Source: an uncultured Eubacteriales bacterium (GTDB taxonomy: Bacteria; Bacillota; Clostridia; Oscillospirales; Oscillospiraceae). From it: a stretch of DNA of 54,620 nucleotides. The stretch is taken from assembly GCA_900550585.1 (NCBI GenBank), contig URST01000005.1:1-54620 (forward strand). Direction: 5' to 3'. Made by a program: the position numbers and the translations under genes. Below, in pieces: positions 17,360 to 26,200 of this stretch (positions are counted from its first letter, which is position 1; each line of letters begins with the position of its first letter). Below the pieces are notes generated by a model. The model did not search any database. It saw only the letters and a list, made by a program, of their open reading frames with translations, and had not been told where the DNA came from.

Positions 17360-19102
17360 TCAGTTTCTGGTGTGGATCGCGCGCCCCATGGCGTTCAGCG
17401 CAGCCTCGCGGATGGTCTCGGTAACGGTGGGATGGGAGTGGATGGTAGAGATCAGCTCATCTACCGTGGCCTCCAGCCGGATAGCCAGTGCGCCCTCGGA
17501 GATCAGATCGGTGGCACGCGGCCCGATGATGTGCATGCCCAGCACCTCGCCGTATCTGGCATCGGAGATGATCTTGACCAGACCCTCACCGCCGTTGATG
17601 ATCAGCGCCTTGCCGTTGGCGCTCATGGGGAATTTGCCCACCTTGTAATCCAGCCCCTTGGCCTTGCACTGCTCCTCCGTCAGGCCGACAGACGCGGCCT
17701 CCGGCTCCATGTACACGCAGGTGGGATTGGTTTTTTCATCGTAGGTGCTGCTGTGGCCCATGATATTCTCCGCCGCCACTTCACCCATGGCCGAGGCGGT
17801 ATGGGCCAGCTGCGCCTTGCCGAACACGCAGTCGCCGATGGCATAGACGCCGGGGACATTGGTCTCCATCCGGTCGTTGACCAGAATGCGGCCGCGGTCA
17901 TTGCGGATACCGCCCGCCTCCAGGTCCAGAGACGCCGTATTGGCCTTCCGGCCGATGGCCACCAGCACTTTCTCCGCCTCAAACGTAACGGTATCGCCGC
18001 TTCTGGTGGTGCAGACCACCTTTGCCCCCACAGGGGAAGGCTCCACGGACTGCACAGGGCATTCCAGTGCAAAGGCGATGCCCATCTTCTTCATGTGTGC
18101 AACGCCGACTGCCGTCAGATCACCGTCCAGCATAGGCAGCATATGATCCATAGCCTCTACCACCGTGATGCGGGTGCCGAAGGCCGCGTAAGCGCATGCC
18201 AGTTCAAGGCCGATCACACCGCCGCCGATGACCACCATGCTTTCCGGCAGCTTTTCCAGGCTCAGTGCGCCTGTGGAGTCAATGCAGTTGGGGTTTTCGC
18301 GGATACCAGGGATCGGCGGAACGGCGTTGACAGAGCCGGTGGCCACGATGATGGCGTCGGCAGTCATTTCCTCGGCGGAGCCGTCGGGCTTTGTGACACG
18401 GATGCGCTTCTGCCCGACAAAGGCGGCCTCGCCGTCGATCTTCGTCACCTTATTCATCTTCAGCAGGCCGGCGACGCCGCTGGTCAGCCGCTTGCTGATG
18501 GCGTTCTTATGGGCAATGACCTGGGGGAAGTTGACCTTCACGCCCTCCACCTCTACGCCGATCTCCTTGCCCTGGTTTTTGATATCCTCCAGCAGCTCCG
18601 CACTGTGCAGCAGGCACTTGGTGGGAATGCAGCCGACATTCAGGCAGGTGCCGCCCAGATGCTGCTTTTCCACCACAGTGACCTCCGCGCCCAGCTGTGC
18701 GGCGCGGATGGCGGCCACATAGCCGCCGGGGCCGCCGCCGATGACGATGACGGTCTTTTTACCCGTAGAGGCGGCGGCAGGCGCAGATGCAGCAGGGGCC
18801 GCGGCGGCAGGCGCGGACGCAGCCGGTGCAACAGCGGCAGACTCGCCGCCGGGCACAGTCTCACCGGCCTCGCCGATCCAGGCGATCACGCTTTTGCAGG
18901 GGGCTGTCTCACCCTCCGGCAAAAGGATCTTCAGCAGGACGCCGTCGGCGTCACACTCCACATCATTGGTCAGCTTATCGGTGGCCACGGAAAACAGGAT
19001 GTCGCCCTTCTTGACGGCATCGCCCTCCTTGAACTTCCATTCCTCAACGGTACCCTCCGTCATGGTCAGGCCCAGCTTGGGCATCAATACTCCGGTTGCC
19101 AT
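17360..19102 (-). CDS. acoL: Dihydrolipoyl dehydrogenase (E3) with N-terminal lipoyl domain
   Basis: 580 residues, longer than the usual about 470 because residues 1-80 are a lipoyl domain (lipoyl Lys43 in SVATDKLTND), followed by an Ala/Pro-rich linker. The E3 core has the FAD motif VIGGGPGGYVAAIRAAQLG, the redox disulphide GGTCLNVGCIPTKC, the NAD motif VVIGGGVIGLELACAYA and the C-terminal HSHPTVTE His-Glu pair. It reoxidises dihydrolipoamide to NADH. Lipoyl-domain fusions occur in clostridial acetoin-dehydrogenase E3 enzymes, which supports the AcoL assignment. A hairpin separates it from the E2 gene. Confidence 0.9.
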   Translation of the reverse strand: MATGVLMPKLGLTMTEGTVEEWKFKEGDAVKKGDILFSVATDKLTNDVECDADGVLLKILLPEGETAPCKSVIAWIGEAGETVPGGESAAVAPAASAPAAAAPAASAPAAASTGKKTVIVIGGGPGGYVAAIRAAQLGAEVTVVEKQHLGGTCLNVGCIPTKCLLHSAELLEDIKNQGKEIGVEVEGVKVNFPQVIAHKNAISKRLTSGVAGLLKMNKVTKIDGEAAFVGQKRIRVTKPDGSAEEMTADAIIVATGSVNAVPPIPGIRENPNCIDSTGALSLEKLPESMVVIGGGVIGLELACAYAAFGTRITVVEAMDHMLPMLDGDLTAVGVAHMKKMGIAFALECPVQSVEPSPVGAKVVCTTRSGDTVTFEAEKVLVAIGRKANTASLDLEAGGIRNDRGRILVNDRMETNVPGVYAIGDCVFGKAQLAHTASAMGEVAAENIMGHSSTYDEKTNPTCVYMEPEAASVGLTEEQCKAKGLDYKVGKFPMSANGKALIINGGEGLVKIISDARYGEVLGMHIIGPRATDLISEGALAIRLEATVDELISTIHSHPTVTETIREAALNAMGRAIHTRN

Positions 19103-19148
19103 AGGAACACTTCCTTTCCATAGTTTCGATCCTGTGCGGGAAAACAGG

Positions 19149-19183
19149 AGAGCAGACGGGGCACATACGTCCCCGTCTGCTCT
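19149..19183 (-). terminator. 13-bp perfect hairpin between E2 and E3 genes, likely partial terminator
   Basis: AGAGCAGACGGGG (19149-19161) pairs with CCCCGTCTGCTCT (19171-19183). On the minus strand it is followed by a weak T stretch (CCTGTTTTC). It could lower E3 expression relative to E2 or protect the upstream mRNA 3' end. Confidence 0.6.
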
Positions 19184-19186
19184 GTA

Positions 19187-20515
19187 TCAGATCAGTAGCA
19201 GGTAGGGATTCTCCAGAAGCTCTGCCATGCGCTTCAGGAACTTGGCGGCCATCACGCCGTCGATCACCCGGTGATCGGCCGTCAGGCTCAGATTCATCAT
19301 GGGACGGATCACTACCTCGCCATTGCGGACAACGGGCGTATCCACCATATCGCACACGCCCAGGATCGCCAGCTCAGGCTGATTGATAATGGGAGAAAAG
19401 CTGATGATACCGTAGGGTCCCAGGCTGGAGATCGTAAACGTTCCGCCGGTCATATCCTCCATGCCCAGCTTGCCGGAGCGGGTGGCCTCGATCAAAGCCT
19501 CCGTCTCCCTGGCGATCTGCGCCAGGCTCTTGGTATCGCAGCACTTGACATTGGGGACGATCAGACCGTCGCCCTTGGCCACTGCCAAACCGACATTGGC
19601 ATGACGGTGGCGGGTCAGCATATTGTCGGCAAAGCTGGCGTTCACATCGGGGAACTCCATCAGCGTCTGTGCCGCCACCTTCATCAGGATGTGGTTGAAG
19701 GTCAGCTTGATCCCCTGCTCCTTCAGGGTATCCTTCAGGCGGCTGCGCAGCTCCTTCATGGCGCCGGCATCCACCGGGCGGGTATACGTCACCCGGGGAG
19801 AGGTCGTCCAGGACGCGGTCATATTGGCGGCAATGCTGCGGCGCAGCGCGTTCACCTTTACCGGCGGCAGGTCGTTGCTCTCACAGCTCCCGCAGGCAGC
19901 TGCCTCGACGGCGGGTGCGCCGGCACCGGCTGCCGACAGCACATCGGCCTTCATCACGCGGCCCTGTACATCCAGCTTGGACAGGTCCACGCCCAGCTCC
20001 GCAGCCAGCTTGGCGGCCATGGGGCTGGTCTTGGGGCCAGCCGTGAAATTCTCCACGTCCCGCGCCACCACGACACCGTTGGGGCCTGTGCCGGGAATAT
20101 CGTGCAGGTCATAGCCCTTCTCCTTCGCCAGCTTCTTGGCGCGGGGGGTCGCCAGCACATAGGCGCCGCAGGCGGGCTTTGCAGCGGGAGCCGCAGCAGC
20201 CGGAACCGCAGGTGCGGCAGCGGGCGCAGGCGCAGCCGGAACCGCAGCGGCAGATGCGCCGTCGGGCACAGCTTCGCCGGCCTCGCCGATCCAGGCGATC
20301 ACACTCTTGCAGGGAGCTGTGTCTCCCTCGGGCAGTAATATCTTCAGCAGAACGCCGTCGGCATCCGCCTCCACGTCGTTGGTCAGCTTGTCCGTCGCCA
20401 CGGAGAACAGAATGTCTCCCTTTTTGACGGTGTCACCCTCCTTGTACTTCCACTCCTCGATGGTGCCTTCCGTCATTGTCAGGCCCAGCTTGGGCATCAA
20501 CACTTCAGTTGCCAT
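19187..20515 (-). CDS. acoC: Dihydrolipoamide acetyltransferase (E2) of the acetoin/2-oxoacid dehydrogenase complex
   Basis: 442 residues: lipoyl domain 1-80 with Lys43, an Ala/Pro linker, a peripheral subunit-binding domain (LATPRAKKLAKEKGYDL, then GTGPNGVVVARDV) and an acyltransferase domain ending with the catalytic DHRVIDG His/Asp. It forms the core of the complex and passes the acetyl group to CoA. The lipoyl domain is almost the same as that on E3. ATG 20515 follows GTAAGGAG, 25 bases after the E1 beta stop. Confidence 0.9.
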   Translation of the reverse strand: MATEVLMPKLGLTMTEGTIEEWKYKEGDTVKKGDILFSVATDKLTNDVEADADGVLLKILLPEGDTAPCKSVIAWIGEAGEAVPDGASAAAVPAAPAPAAAPAVPAAAAPAAKPACGAYVLATPRAKKLAKEKGYDLHDIPGTGPNGVVVARDVENFTAGPKTSPMAAKLAAELGVDLSKLDVQGRVMKADVLSAAGAGAPAVEAAACGSCESNDLPPVKVNALRRSIAANMTASWTTSPRVTYTRPVDAGAMKELRSRLKDTLKEQGIKLTFNHILMKVAAQTLMEFPDVNASFADNMLTRHRHANVGLAVAKGDGLIVPNVKCCDTKSLAQIARETEALIEATRSGKLGMEDMTGGTFTISSLGPYGIISFSPIINQPELAILGVCDMVDTPVVRNGEVVIRPMMNLSLTADHRVIDGVMAAKFLKRMAELLENPYLLLI

Positions 20516-20540
20516 ATCGCATTCTCCTTACTTGTCGCTA

Positions 20541-21515
20541 TCAGAACATGCCCTTGATGCCCTTGTACAGATCCTCGGGATACACGCGCACCATTTTCTC
20601 CAGCGTGGGAGCAAACGGAATGGGGCAGAACGGCGCACCGTAACGCAGAATGGGCGCGTCCAGATACTCCATCAGCTCCTCCGCCACCACAGCGGCGATC
20701 TCAGCGCTGAAGCCGCCCTGCTTGACAGCCTCGTGGCAGATGCACAGGCGATGGGTCTTCTTCACGGACTCGAACACAGCCTCACGATCCCACGGGGACA
20801 GCGTAATCAGGTCGATGACCTCCGCTTCGATCCCCTCCTTGGCCAGTAGCTCCGCAGCGCCCATGGCCGCCTTCATGCCAATGGAGTAGGAGACGATCGT
20901 CACATCCTTGCCCTGGCGAACGATCTTCGCCTTGCCCAGCGCATAGGGCTGCTCATCCTCTTTTTCAGGCACCTCTGCCTTTTCCTTGTAGAGGATCTTA
21001 TTTTCAAAGTAGATGATGGGGTCATCGGATCTGATGGCCGCCTTCAGCAGCATCTTGGCATCATAGGGATTGGAGGGGGTGACGACCTTGACGCCCGGAA
21101 TATGCGTTACCCACGCCTCCACGCTCTGGGAATGCTGGGCAGCGCCCTGGATCGTCATACCGTCGGGCGCACGCAGCACCAGCGGCATCTTCGTCTGGCC
21201 GCCGAACATATAGCACATCTTGGCCATCTGATTCAGGACTTCGTCCATGGCGACACCCAGGAAATCAGCAAAGTGCATATCCACCACAGGACGGGTCCCG
21301 GCGATGGCCGCGCCCACGCCGCCGCCGATGATGAACGTCTCCGAGATCGGGGTGTCCAGCACACGGCCGGGGAACTTTGTGGCAAGGCCTTTGAACTGTC
21401 CAAAGACACCGCCCTGACGGGCAATGTCCTCGCCCATGACAAAGATCTTGTCATTGAGACTCATTTCTTCTTCCATCGCTTCCAGCGTTGCCTGAGAAAA
21501 GGAAATCTTACGCAT
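20541..21515 (-). CDS. acoB: E1 beta subunit, acetoin/2-oxoacid dehydrogenase
   Basis: 324 residues, full length for the transketolase-like beta subunit. Recognisable segments are the start MRKISFSQATLEAMEEEM, FVMGEDIARQGGVFG, DTPISE, FADFLGVAMDE and the C-terminal PFCPIPFAPTLE. With E1 alpha it decarboxylates or cleaves the substrate using thiamine diphosphate. GGGGAGG lies before ATG 21515, and the gene sits 15 bases after the E1 alpha stop. Confidence 0.9.
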   Translation of the reverse strand: MRKISFSQATLEAMEEEMSLNDKIFVMGEDIARQGGVFGQFKGLATKFPGRVLDTPISETFIIGGGVGAAIAGTRPVVDMHFADFLGVAMDEVLNQMAKMCYMFGGQTKMPLVLRAPDGMTIQGAAQHSQSVEAWVTHIPGVKVVTPSNPYDAKMLLKAAIRSDDPIIYFENKILYKEKAEVPEKEDEQPYALGKAKIVRQGKDVTIVSYSIGMKAAMGAAELLAKEGIEAEVIDLITLSPWDREAVFESVKKTHRLCICHEAVKQGGFSAEIAAVVAEELMEYLDAPILRYGAPFCPIPFAPTLEKMVRVYPEDLYKGIKGMF

Positions 21516-21530
21516 TCTTTCTACCTCCCC

Positions 21531-22514
21531 TTAGTCAGCATAGACGTATTTCATGTACTCGGACTCGTCGGGATATTCGCTCTCCATGGCAAACTTCTTT
21601 GCCTCCACGATCTTGGCGTCGCACTTGGCATCAATGGCATCGCACTCTGCCGCGGTCACCAGGTCGCCCATGGCCGCCATCTTCTCCCGGAACTTCTTCA
21701 GCGGATCCGTGTCGTGGAAGATCTTCATGGTTTCTTCCTTCTTGCGGTACAGCTCCGGATCGCCGATGAAATGTCCCTCGATACGGTAGGTCTTGCACTC
21801 CAGGAACGTGGGGCCTTCTCCGGCACGGGCACGCTCTACGGCGGTCTTTGCCGCCTCGTAGACGGCAAAGGGATCCTGTCCGTCCACCACCACACCGGGG
21901 ACATGATAGCCCGCCGCGCGGTCAGAAATGTTTTCCACGTTGCAGGTGGTACGGTACGGCGTAGTGGAGGCCCAGCAGTTCATCTCATTGACAAAGATGA
22001 CCGGCAGCTTCCATGCGGACGCCACATTCATCGCCTCGTGGAATGTTCCGCGGTTGCTGGCACCGTCGCCGAAGAATACCACGGCGACCTGATCGGTCTT
22101 TAAGACATTCTTGAACGCCAGCGCAGCACCGGTGGCCAGATTGTAGCCGCCGCCCACAACACCGTTGGCGCCCAGCATACCAATGCCGAAATCCGCGATG
22201 TGCATGGAGCCGCCGCGTCCCTGGCACAGGCCGGTCTTCTTTCCGAAGATCTCCGCCATCATGCGGTTGACATCAGCGCCCTTGGCCACACAATGCCCGT
22301 GACCGCGATGGGTGGAGGCGATCACGTCGTCCTTGCGCAGCGCCGCGCAGATACCCGTGGCGATCGCTTCTTCACCGATATAGGAGTGGGCGAAACCGGG
22401 GATCTCGCCCGCCAGAAAATCGTGCTTGACGCACTCCTCAAACTTGCGGATCATGCTCATCGTCTCATAGAGCTGTTCGGCAAATTCTTTTGTATAAGCC
22501 GCATTATTCGACAT
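21531..22514 (-). CDS. acoA: E1 alpha subunit, acetoin/2-oxoacid dehydrogenase
   Basis: 327 residues from ATG 22514 (AAGGAG ten bases before; an upstream TTG is too close). The thiamine diphosphate motif is FFGDGASNRGTFHE to FVNEMN. STHRGHGHCVAKG and GRGGSMHIAD to GMLGANGVVGGG are close to the AcoA type, which is why acetoin is preferred over pyruvate as substrate. A pyruvate or other 2-oxoacid role cannot be excluded by eye. First gene after a terminator-like hairpin. Confidence 0.88.
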   Translation of the reverse strand: MSNNAAYTKEFAEQLYETMSMIRKFEECVKHDFLAGEIPGFAHSYIGEEAIATGICAALRKDDVIASTHRGHGHCVAKGADVNRMMAEIFGKKTGLCQGRGGSMHIADFGIGMLGANGVVGGGYNLATGAALAFKNVLKTDQVAVVFFGDGASNRGTFHEAMNVASAWKLPVIFVNEMNCWASTTPYRTTCNVENISDRAAGYHVPGVVVDGQDPFAVYEAAKTAVERARAGEGPTFLECKTYRIEGHFIGDPELYRKKEETMKIFHDTDPLKKFREKMAAMGDLVTAAECDAIDAKCDAKIVEAKKFAMESEYPDESEYMKYVYAD

Positions 22515-22584
22515 AAACAATATGCTCCTTCCGTGATTTTTCGCTTATTTTTACCTGTTGGACCCTAAAAAAGTGTACAAAGGG

Positions 22585-22630
22585 GGAAGGAGGTCATCTG
22601 CCGCCGTTTTGCGGCAGGTGTCCTCCTTCC
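22585..22630 (-). terminator. 20-bp near-perfect hairpin after the garR-like gene
   Basis: The arms at 22585-22604 and 22611-22630 pair with one mismatch and one wobble around CGTTTT. On the minus strand a short T stretch follows. It lies between the TRAP/garR genes and acoA, so full co-transcription is uncertain. No convincing separate acoA promoter was seen in 22515-22584. Confidence 0.65.
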
Positions 22631-22657
22631 TTGAGGAGGCAGTTTCAGGACGTAGGT

Positions 22658-23539
22658 TCAGGACTTTTCGCCTACCGTAACGCCCATTTTTTCCTCATAA
22701 TAGCGGACCATCGCCGCCTGATCCTCGTCGATGTAGCCGTTGTCGTTCATCCAGTCCATAACATGGAGGACCACATCGGTCAGCGGCAGATCCACGCCCA
22801 GCTTATGGGCGTAGTGCTTGGCGTTCAGGATATCCTTGCGGTGCACGGCTACCCTGCCGCCCGGCTCATAGTCGCGGTGTATGATCTTGGGCACCTTGTT
22901 GTCGTACATGGGGCCGCCCGCGAAGCCGCAGCGCGTTGCTTCAAAGGTGGTCTGCAGGTCAATGCCGGCTTTGGCTGCAAAGGCGTATCCCTCGCAGACC
23001 GCCACCAGCTCCGCGCCGCCGATCATGTTGTTGACCAGCTTGGTAACGCTGCCGCTGCCGCTGGAGCCTGTATAAACGGGATTTCCCATCGTCCGCAGCA
23101 GGTCCTCCACCCTCTCAAAGGCGCTTCGCTCACCACCGCACATCATCGCCAGCGTACCGGCCTCTGCCATGGGGTTCCCGCCGGATACCGGGCAGTCCAG
23201 CAGGAACATACCGGCAGCCTGTGCCTTTTCGTGAAGCTCCAGCACGATATCCGGCGCGGTGGAGCTGAGATCCACGATCACATTGCCGGGCTTGCCCAGC
23301 TCAACAGCGCGCTCCACGGAGTGTATGATGATGGGGTGGGTAGGCAGGATCTGCATCACCACATCGCAGGTGCGGTAGATCTCATCGGGATCGGAGGTGG
23401 TCTCACCGTCGAGCTCCTTAAACTCCGCCAGACGGGCCTCCGCCACATCGTAACCCAGAACGGGGCAGCCGCACTTCTTTACGACATTCTTCGCCATAGG
23501 CAGACCCATGACGCCAAGACCCAGAAAACCTATCTTCAT
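22658..23539 (-). CDS. 3-hydroxyisobutyrate dehydrogenase family NAD(P)-dependent oxidoreductase
   Basis: 293 residues, the family's usual length. The N-terminal dinucleotide motif GFLGLGVMGLPMAKNV, the substrate motif LDCPVSGG and the catalytic Lys in SVTKLVNNMI are all present. The family (GarR, MmsB) oxidises or reduces short beta-hydroxyacids, and the exact substrate is not readable. It lies between the TRAP transporter and the acetoin-type complex, so it probably acts on the imported compound. Ribosome site weak (GAGGGACAGG). Confidence 0.85.
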   Translation of the reverse strand: MKIGFLGLGVMGLPMAKNVVKKCGCPVLGYDVAEARLAEFKELDGETTSDPDEIYRTCDVVMQILPTHPIIIHSVERAVELGKPGNVIVDLSSTAPDIVLELHEKAQAAGMFLLDCPVSGGNPMAEAGTLAMMCGGERSAFERVEDLLRTMGNPVYTGSSGSGSVTKLVNNMIGGAELVAVCEGYAFAAKAGIDLQTTFEATRCGFAGGPMYDNKVPKIIHRDYEPGGRVAVHRKDILNAKHYAHKLGVDLPLTDVVLHVMDWMNDNGYIDEDQAAMVRYYEEKMGVTVGEKS

Positions 23540-23552
23540 ATGCCTGTCCCTC

Positions 23553-24818
23553 TTATTTCACCAGCCACAGCGTAAACGACGGCCAGTATGTAACGAGAAT
23601 AAGGATCACCGTAGCGATCGCCAGGAACGGCAGTATCGCCTTGAAGCTCTTGCCCATGGATGTATTGCCCAGCTTGCAGCCCAGCAGCAGGGACACGCCC
23701 ACCGGCGGCGTCACGCAGCCGATATAAACGTTGACCGCCGCCATCACGCCGAACTGAAGCAGGTCAATGTTGAACGCCTTCACCAGCGTCAGCAGCAGGG
23801 GGACCATCATCACAAGGATGGAGTTGCAATCCATGAGGCAGCCCAGAATCAGGAACACGACATTGATGATGAGCAGCACCACGAATCGGCTGCTGGTGAT
23901 GGAGGTGATGAATGTGGAAACCATCTGCGGCATCTGCGCCGTCGTGACCACATACGCCGCCGCCTTCGACATGCCCACCAGTATCATGATCGCGGACACG
24001 GAAACAGCGGAATCCGCCAGAACCTTGAGAAGCCCCTTGAAACTCAGGGTCTTGTACACAAACAGGGCGATGATCGCGGCATAGATGCAGGAGATGGCGG
24101 CCGCCTCGGTGACGGTGGTGGCGCCGGAGAAGATCAGGCCCAGCACGATGACCGGCAGCAGCAGTGCCCACACGGCGTCCAGCAGGATGTGTCCCGCTTC
24201 CTTTGCCGTCTTTTTCGGCTGCTTGGGCAGATCCTTTTTCTTGCCGTACCACAGGGTGTAGGCCAGGAAACCAACGGTGCACAGGATCGCCGGCGTCAGC
24301 GTTGCAATGAACAGCTTCTGCACGGATGCGTCCGTCAGACCGGCATACACGATCAGCGTGATGGACGGTGGGATCATGGGGCCCAGCAGCGAGGCCGCCG
24401 ATGCCAGCGCCACGGTGTAGTTTTCGTCATACCCCTCCTTCTTCATGGCGGGGATGGTCATGCCGCCGATGGCCGCCACAGTGGCCACAGCGGAGCCGGA
24501 AATGGCACCGAACAGCGCGGATGCAAGCACCGTCACCGCACCCAGCGCGCCGCGCACCCGTCCCAACAGGACATTGGCGACATTGATGAGCTTCTGCGTG
24601 ATGCCGTGCGCCATCAGGTTGCCGGCCAGAATGAAGAACGGGATACTCAGCAGCGCCGCGGAGTTCAGTCCCAGAAATGTTTTCTGCGCCAGAGTCTCCA
24701 GCGGGAACCCGCCGTACAGCATAGCCAGCATGGTGCCTGCCGCCACCGCTTCAAAAACGGGGAGTCCCAGGAAAGACAGCACCACCAGGACAACAAATAC
24801 GATCACACCAGGATTCAT
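23553..24818 (-). CDS. dctM: TRAP transporter large membrane subunit
   Basis: 421 residues with about 12 hydrophobic segments. GAISGSAVATVAAIGGMTIPAMKKEGYD and GPMIPPSITLIVYAGLTD are signature stretches of DctM (shown here in part). It imports an organic acid with the small subunit and a periplasmic-type binding protein, driven by a cation gradient. ATG 24818 overlaps the dctQ stop. Intact. Confidence 0.92.
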   Translation of the reverse strand: MNPGVIVFVVLVVLSFLGLPVFEAVAAGTMLAMLYGGFPLETLAQKTFLGLNSAALLSIPFFILAGNLMAHGITQKLINVANVLLGRVRGALGAVTVLASALFGAISGSAVATVAAIGGMTIPAMKKEGYDENYTVALASAASLLGPMIPPSITLIVYAGLTDASVQKLFIATLTPAILCTVGFLAYTLWYGKKKDLPKQPKKTAKEAGHILLDAVWALLLPVIVLGLIFSGATTVTEAAAISCIYAAIIALFVYKTLSFKGLLKVLADSAVSVSAIMILVGMSKAAAYVVTTAQMPQMVSTFITSITSSRFVVLLIINVVFLILGCLMDCNSILVMMVPLLLTLVKAFNIDLLQFGVMAAVNVYIGCVTPPVGVSLLLGCKLGNTSMGKSFKAILPFLAIATVILILVTYWPSFTLWLVK

Positions 24819-25357
24819 TCTGCGGCACCGCCTTTCTCCTCTGCGCCGGGCAGCGCAGGCACTTCGCCGTCGTGGAAGAAGCCCACCATGTTGCGGGCCA
24901 CGATCTCAATGGAATACAGGATCAGGATAAAAGCGCTTACCGGGAATACGGTGTATATCTGCTTCATGGTGATGGGCAGCGTCACGGAGCGCGCTGTGGC
25001 GTGTTTTACCATCAGGCTTATGGCGTAATACCCGAAAACCAGCATGATGACAATGGTAACAACGGACCAGATCGCAGTCATCAGGCAGCGGATCTTCGGC
25101 TTATACAGGCGGGTCAGGAAATCCACCTGCAGATGGCTGTCAATGCGGCTGGCAAGCCCCAGGCCCAGCATGATGCAGAAGATACCCAGGTACAGCGCCA
25201 GCTCCTCGCACCACGGCTGTGCATTCACAAAGACGTAACGCATGACCGCCTGATAGAACATGATGAGCACCATGGCCGCCAGCAGGGTCAGCAGAACGGC
25301 TCGGAGTATCTTTGTCAGCACATTCAGAAATTTTGAGTACGCATTCAATGCTTTCAC
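24815..25357 (-). CDS. dctQ: TRAP transporter small membrane subunit
   Basis: 180 residues from GTG 25357, chosen because AAAGGAGGG lies five bases before it; a longer frame to 25429 has no such site. Four membrane helices are visible, along with MRYVFVNAQPWCEELALYLGI, the DctQ signature (given in part). It overlaps dctM. The 80 bases to the dctP remnant hold a weak GGCGGAG/CTCCGCC hairpin at about 25391-25423. Confidence 0.86.
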   Translation of the reverse strand: MKALNAYSKFLNVLTKILRAVLLTLLAAMVLIMFYQAVMRYVFVNAQPWCEELALYLGIFCIMLGLGLASRIDSHLQVDFLTRLYKPKIRCLMTAIWSVVTIVIMLVFGYYAISLMVKHATARSVTLPITMKQIYTVFPVSAFILILYSIEIVARNMVGFFHDGEVPALPGAEEKGGAAE

Positions 25358-25437
25358 GGAAACCCTCCTTTGAAAAGCACTGCCGCGGCGGAGACGGTAC
25401 GTCGATGCCGCCTCCGCCACAACAGTCAATATACCGC

Positions 25438-26079
25438 TTACTTCGTGGGATCTGCCTCAAGGATCATGTTGTAGTACTCCGTCAGGTTGGGGTAGTTCTC
25501 CTCCACAAATCCGTCCATGGCATCCTGCCACTCCTTCAGATCCACCTCATAGATGGTCGCTCCGGCATCCACAAATACCTGCTTTGCCTCTTCGGCGCTC
25601 TCCAGATACAGCTCGGTGCAGACATCGCCGGCCGCTGCGGCGGCCTCCTCGATCGCGGCCTGATAATCCGCAGGCAGGGAACTAAAGAACTTCTGATCCA
25701 TGATGAACGTGGTCATGGAGTACACATGGTTGGTCTCGGTGACGTAGCTGCAGACCTCCTGCAGGGACATGTTGGCACTGTTGGTGTAGGGGTTCTCCTG
25801 GCCCTCCACGGTCTTCTGCTGCAGGGAGGTGAAGATCTCAGAGCCGGGCAGCGGATTAGCCGCAGCACCCAGCCACTGCCAGGTCTTCAGGTACACGTCG
25901 ATGGTCGGCACGCGGAGCTTCAGGCCCTTGACATCCTCCACGCTCTGGACAGGCACGGTGGAGGTGACAACACGCACGCCCTGCAGGCCGCTGCCCATGA
26001 TCTTCAGGCCGGTGGCGGCGCCCACATCGTCAAAGATCTTCTTGCCGACATCGCCCTTCCACACGGCGTTGAAATGGTT
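25438..26079 (-). pseudogene. dctP: TRAP substrate-binding protein DctP, 5'-truncated remnant
   Basis: The remaining about 214 codons match the C-terminal two thirds of DctP: VEDVKGLKLRVP, GSEIFTSLQQKTVEGQENP, and VYSMTTFIMDQKFFSSLP. Binding proteins are normally about 330 residues with a signal peptide; here the first about 120 residues are absent. Reading upstream, the frame shows NHFNAVWKGD and then a TAA at 26080-26082, inside the GntR-type operator. A GTG at 26064 has no ribosome site. The probable event is a deletion joining the promoter/operator region to mid-gene. Stop at 25438 intact. Confidence 0.82.
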
Positions 26080-26088
26080 TTACCATTT
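26072..26088. promoter_or_regulatory. GntR/FadR-type operator 1
   Basis: AAATGGT-TTT-ACCATTT, a perfect palindrome with the TGGT-N3-ACCA core of FadR-subfamily operators. It lies just after the predicted dctP transcription start, where a bound repressor would block elongation. Confidence 0.7.
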
Positions 26089-26105
26089 AGATGATTGATG
26101 CAATT

Positions 26106-26134
26106 AGAGTACCTTTTCTGGCTGCTGTTGTCAA
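26106..26134 (-). promoter_or_regulatory. Promoter of the TRAP/acetoin unit
   Basis: On the minus strand TTGACA (26134-26129), a 17-base spacer, TACTCT (26111-26106). Transcription would start near 26099 and run into operator 1. Confidence 0.7.
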
Positions 26135-26150
26135 TACGGGCAAAATAGTT

Positions 26151-26167
26151 AAAATGTCATACCATTT
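26151..26167. promoter_or_regulatory. GntR/FadR-type operator 2, weaker
   Basis: AAAATGT-CAT-ACCATTT has one perfect half-site and one degraded half-site of operator 1. It lies between the two divergent promoters, 79 bases from operator 1 centre to centre. Confidence 0.5.
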
Positions 26168-26200
26168 GTTGTCTATTCCGACAATCCTCACGCGAATTTA

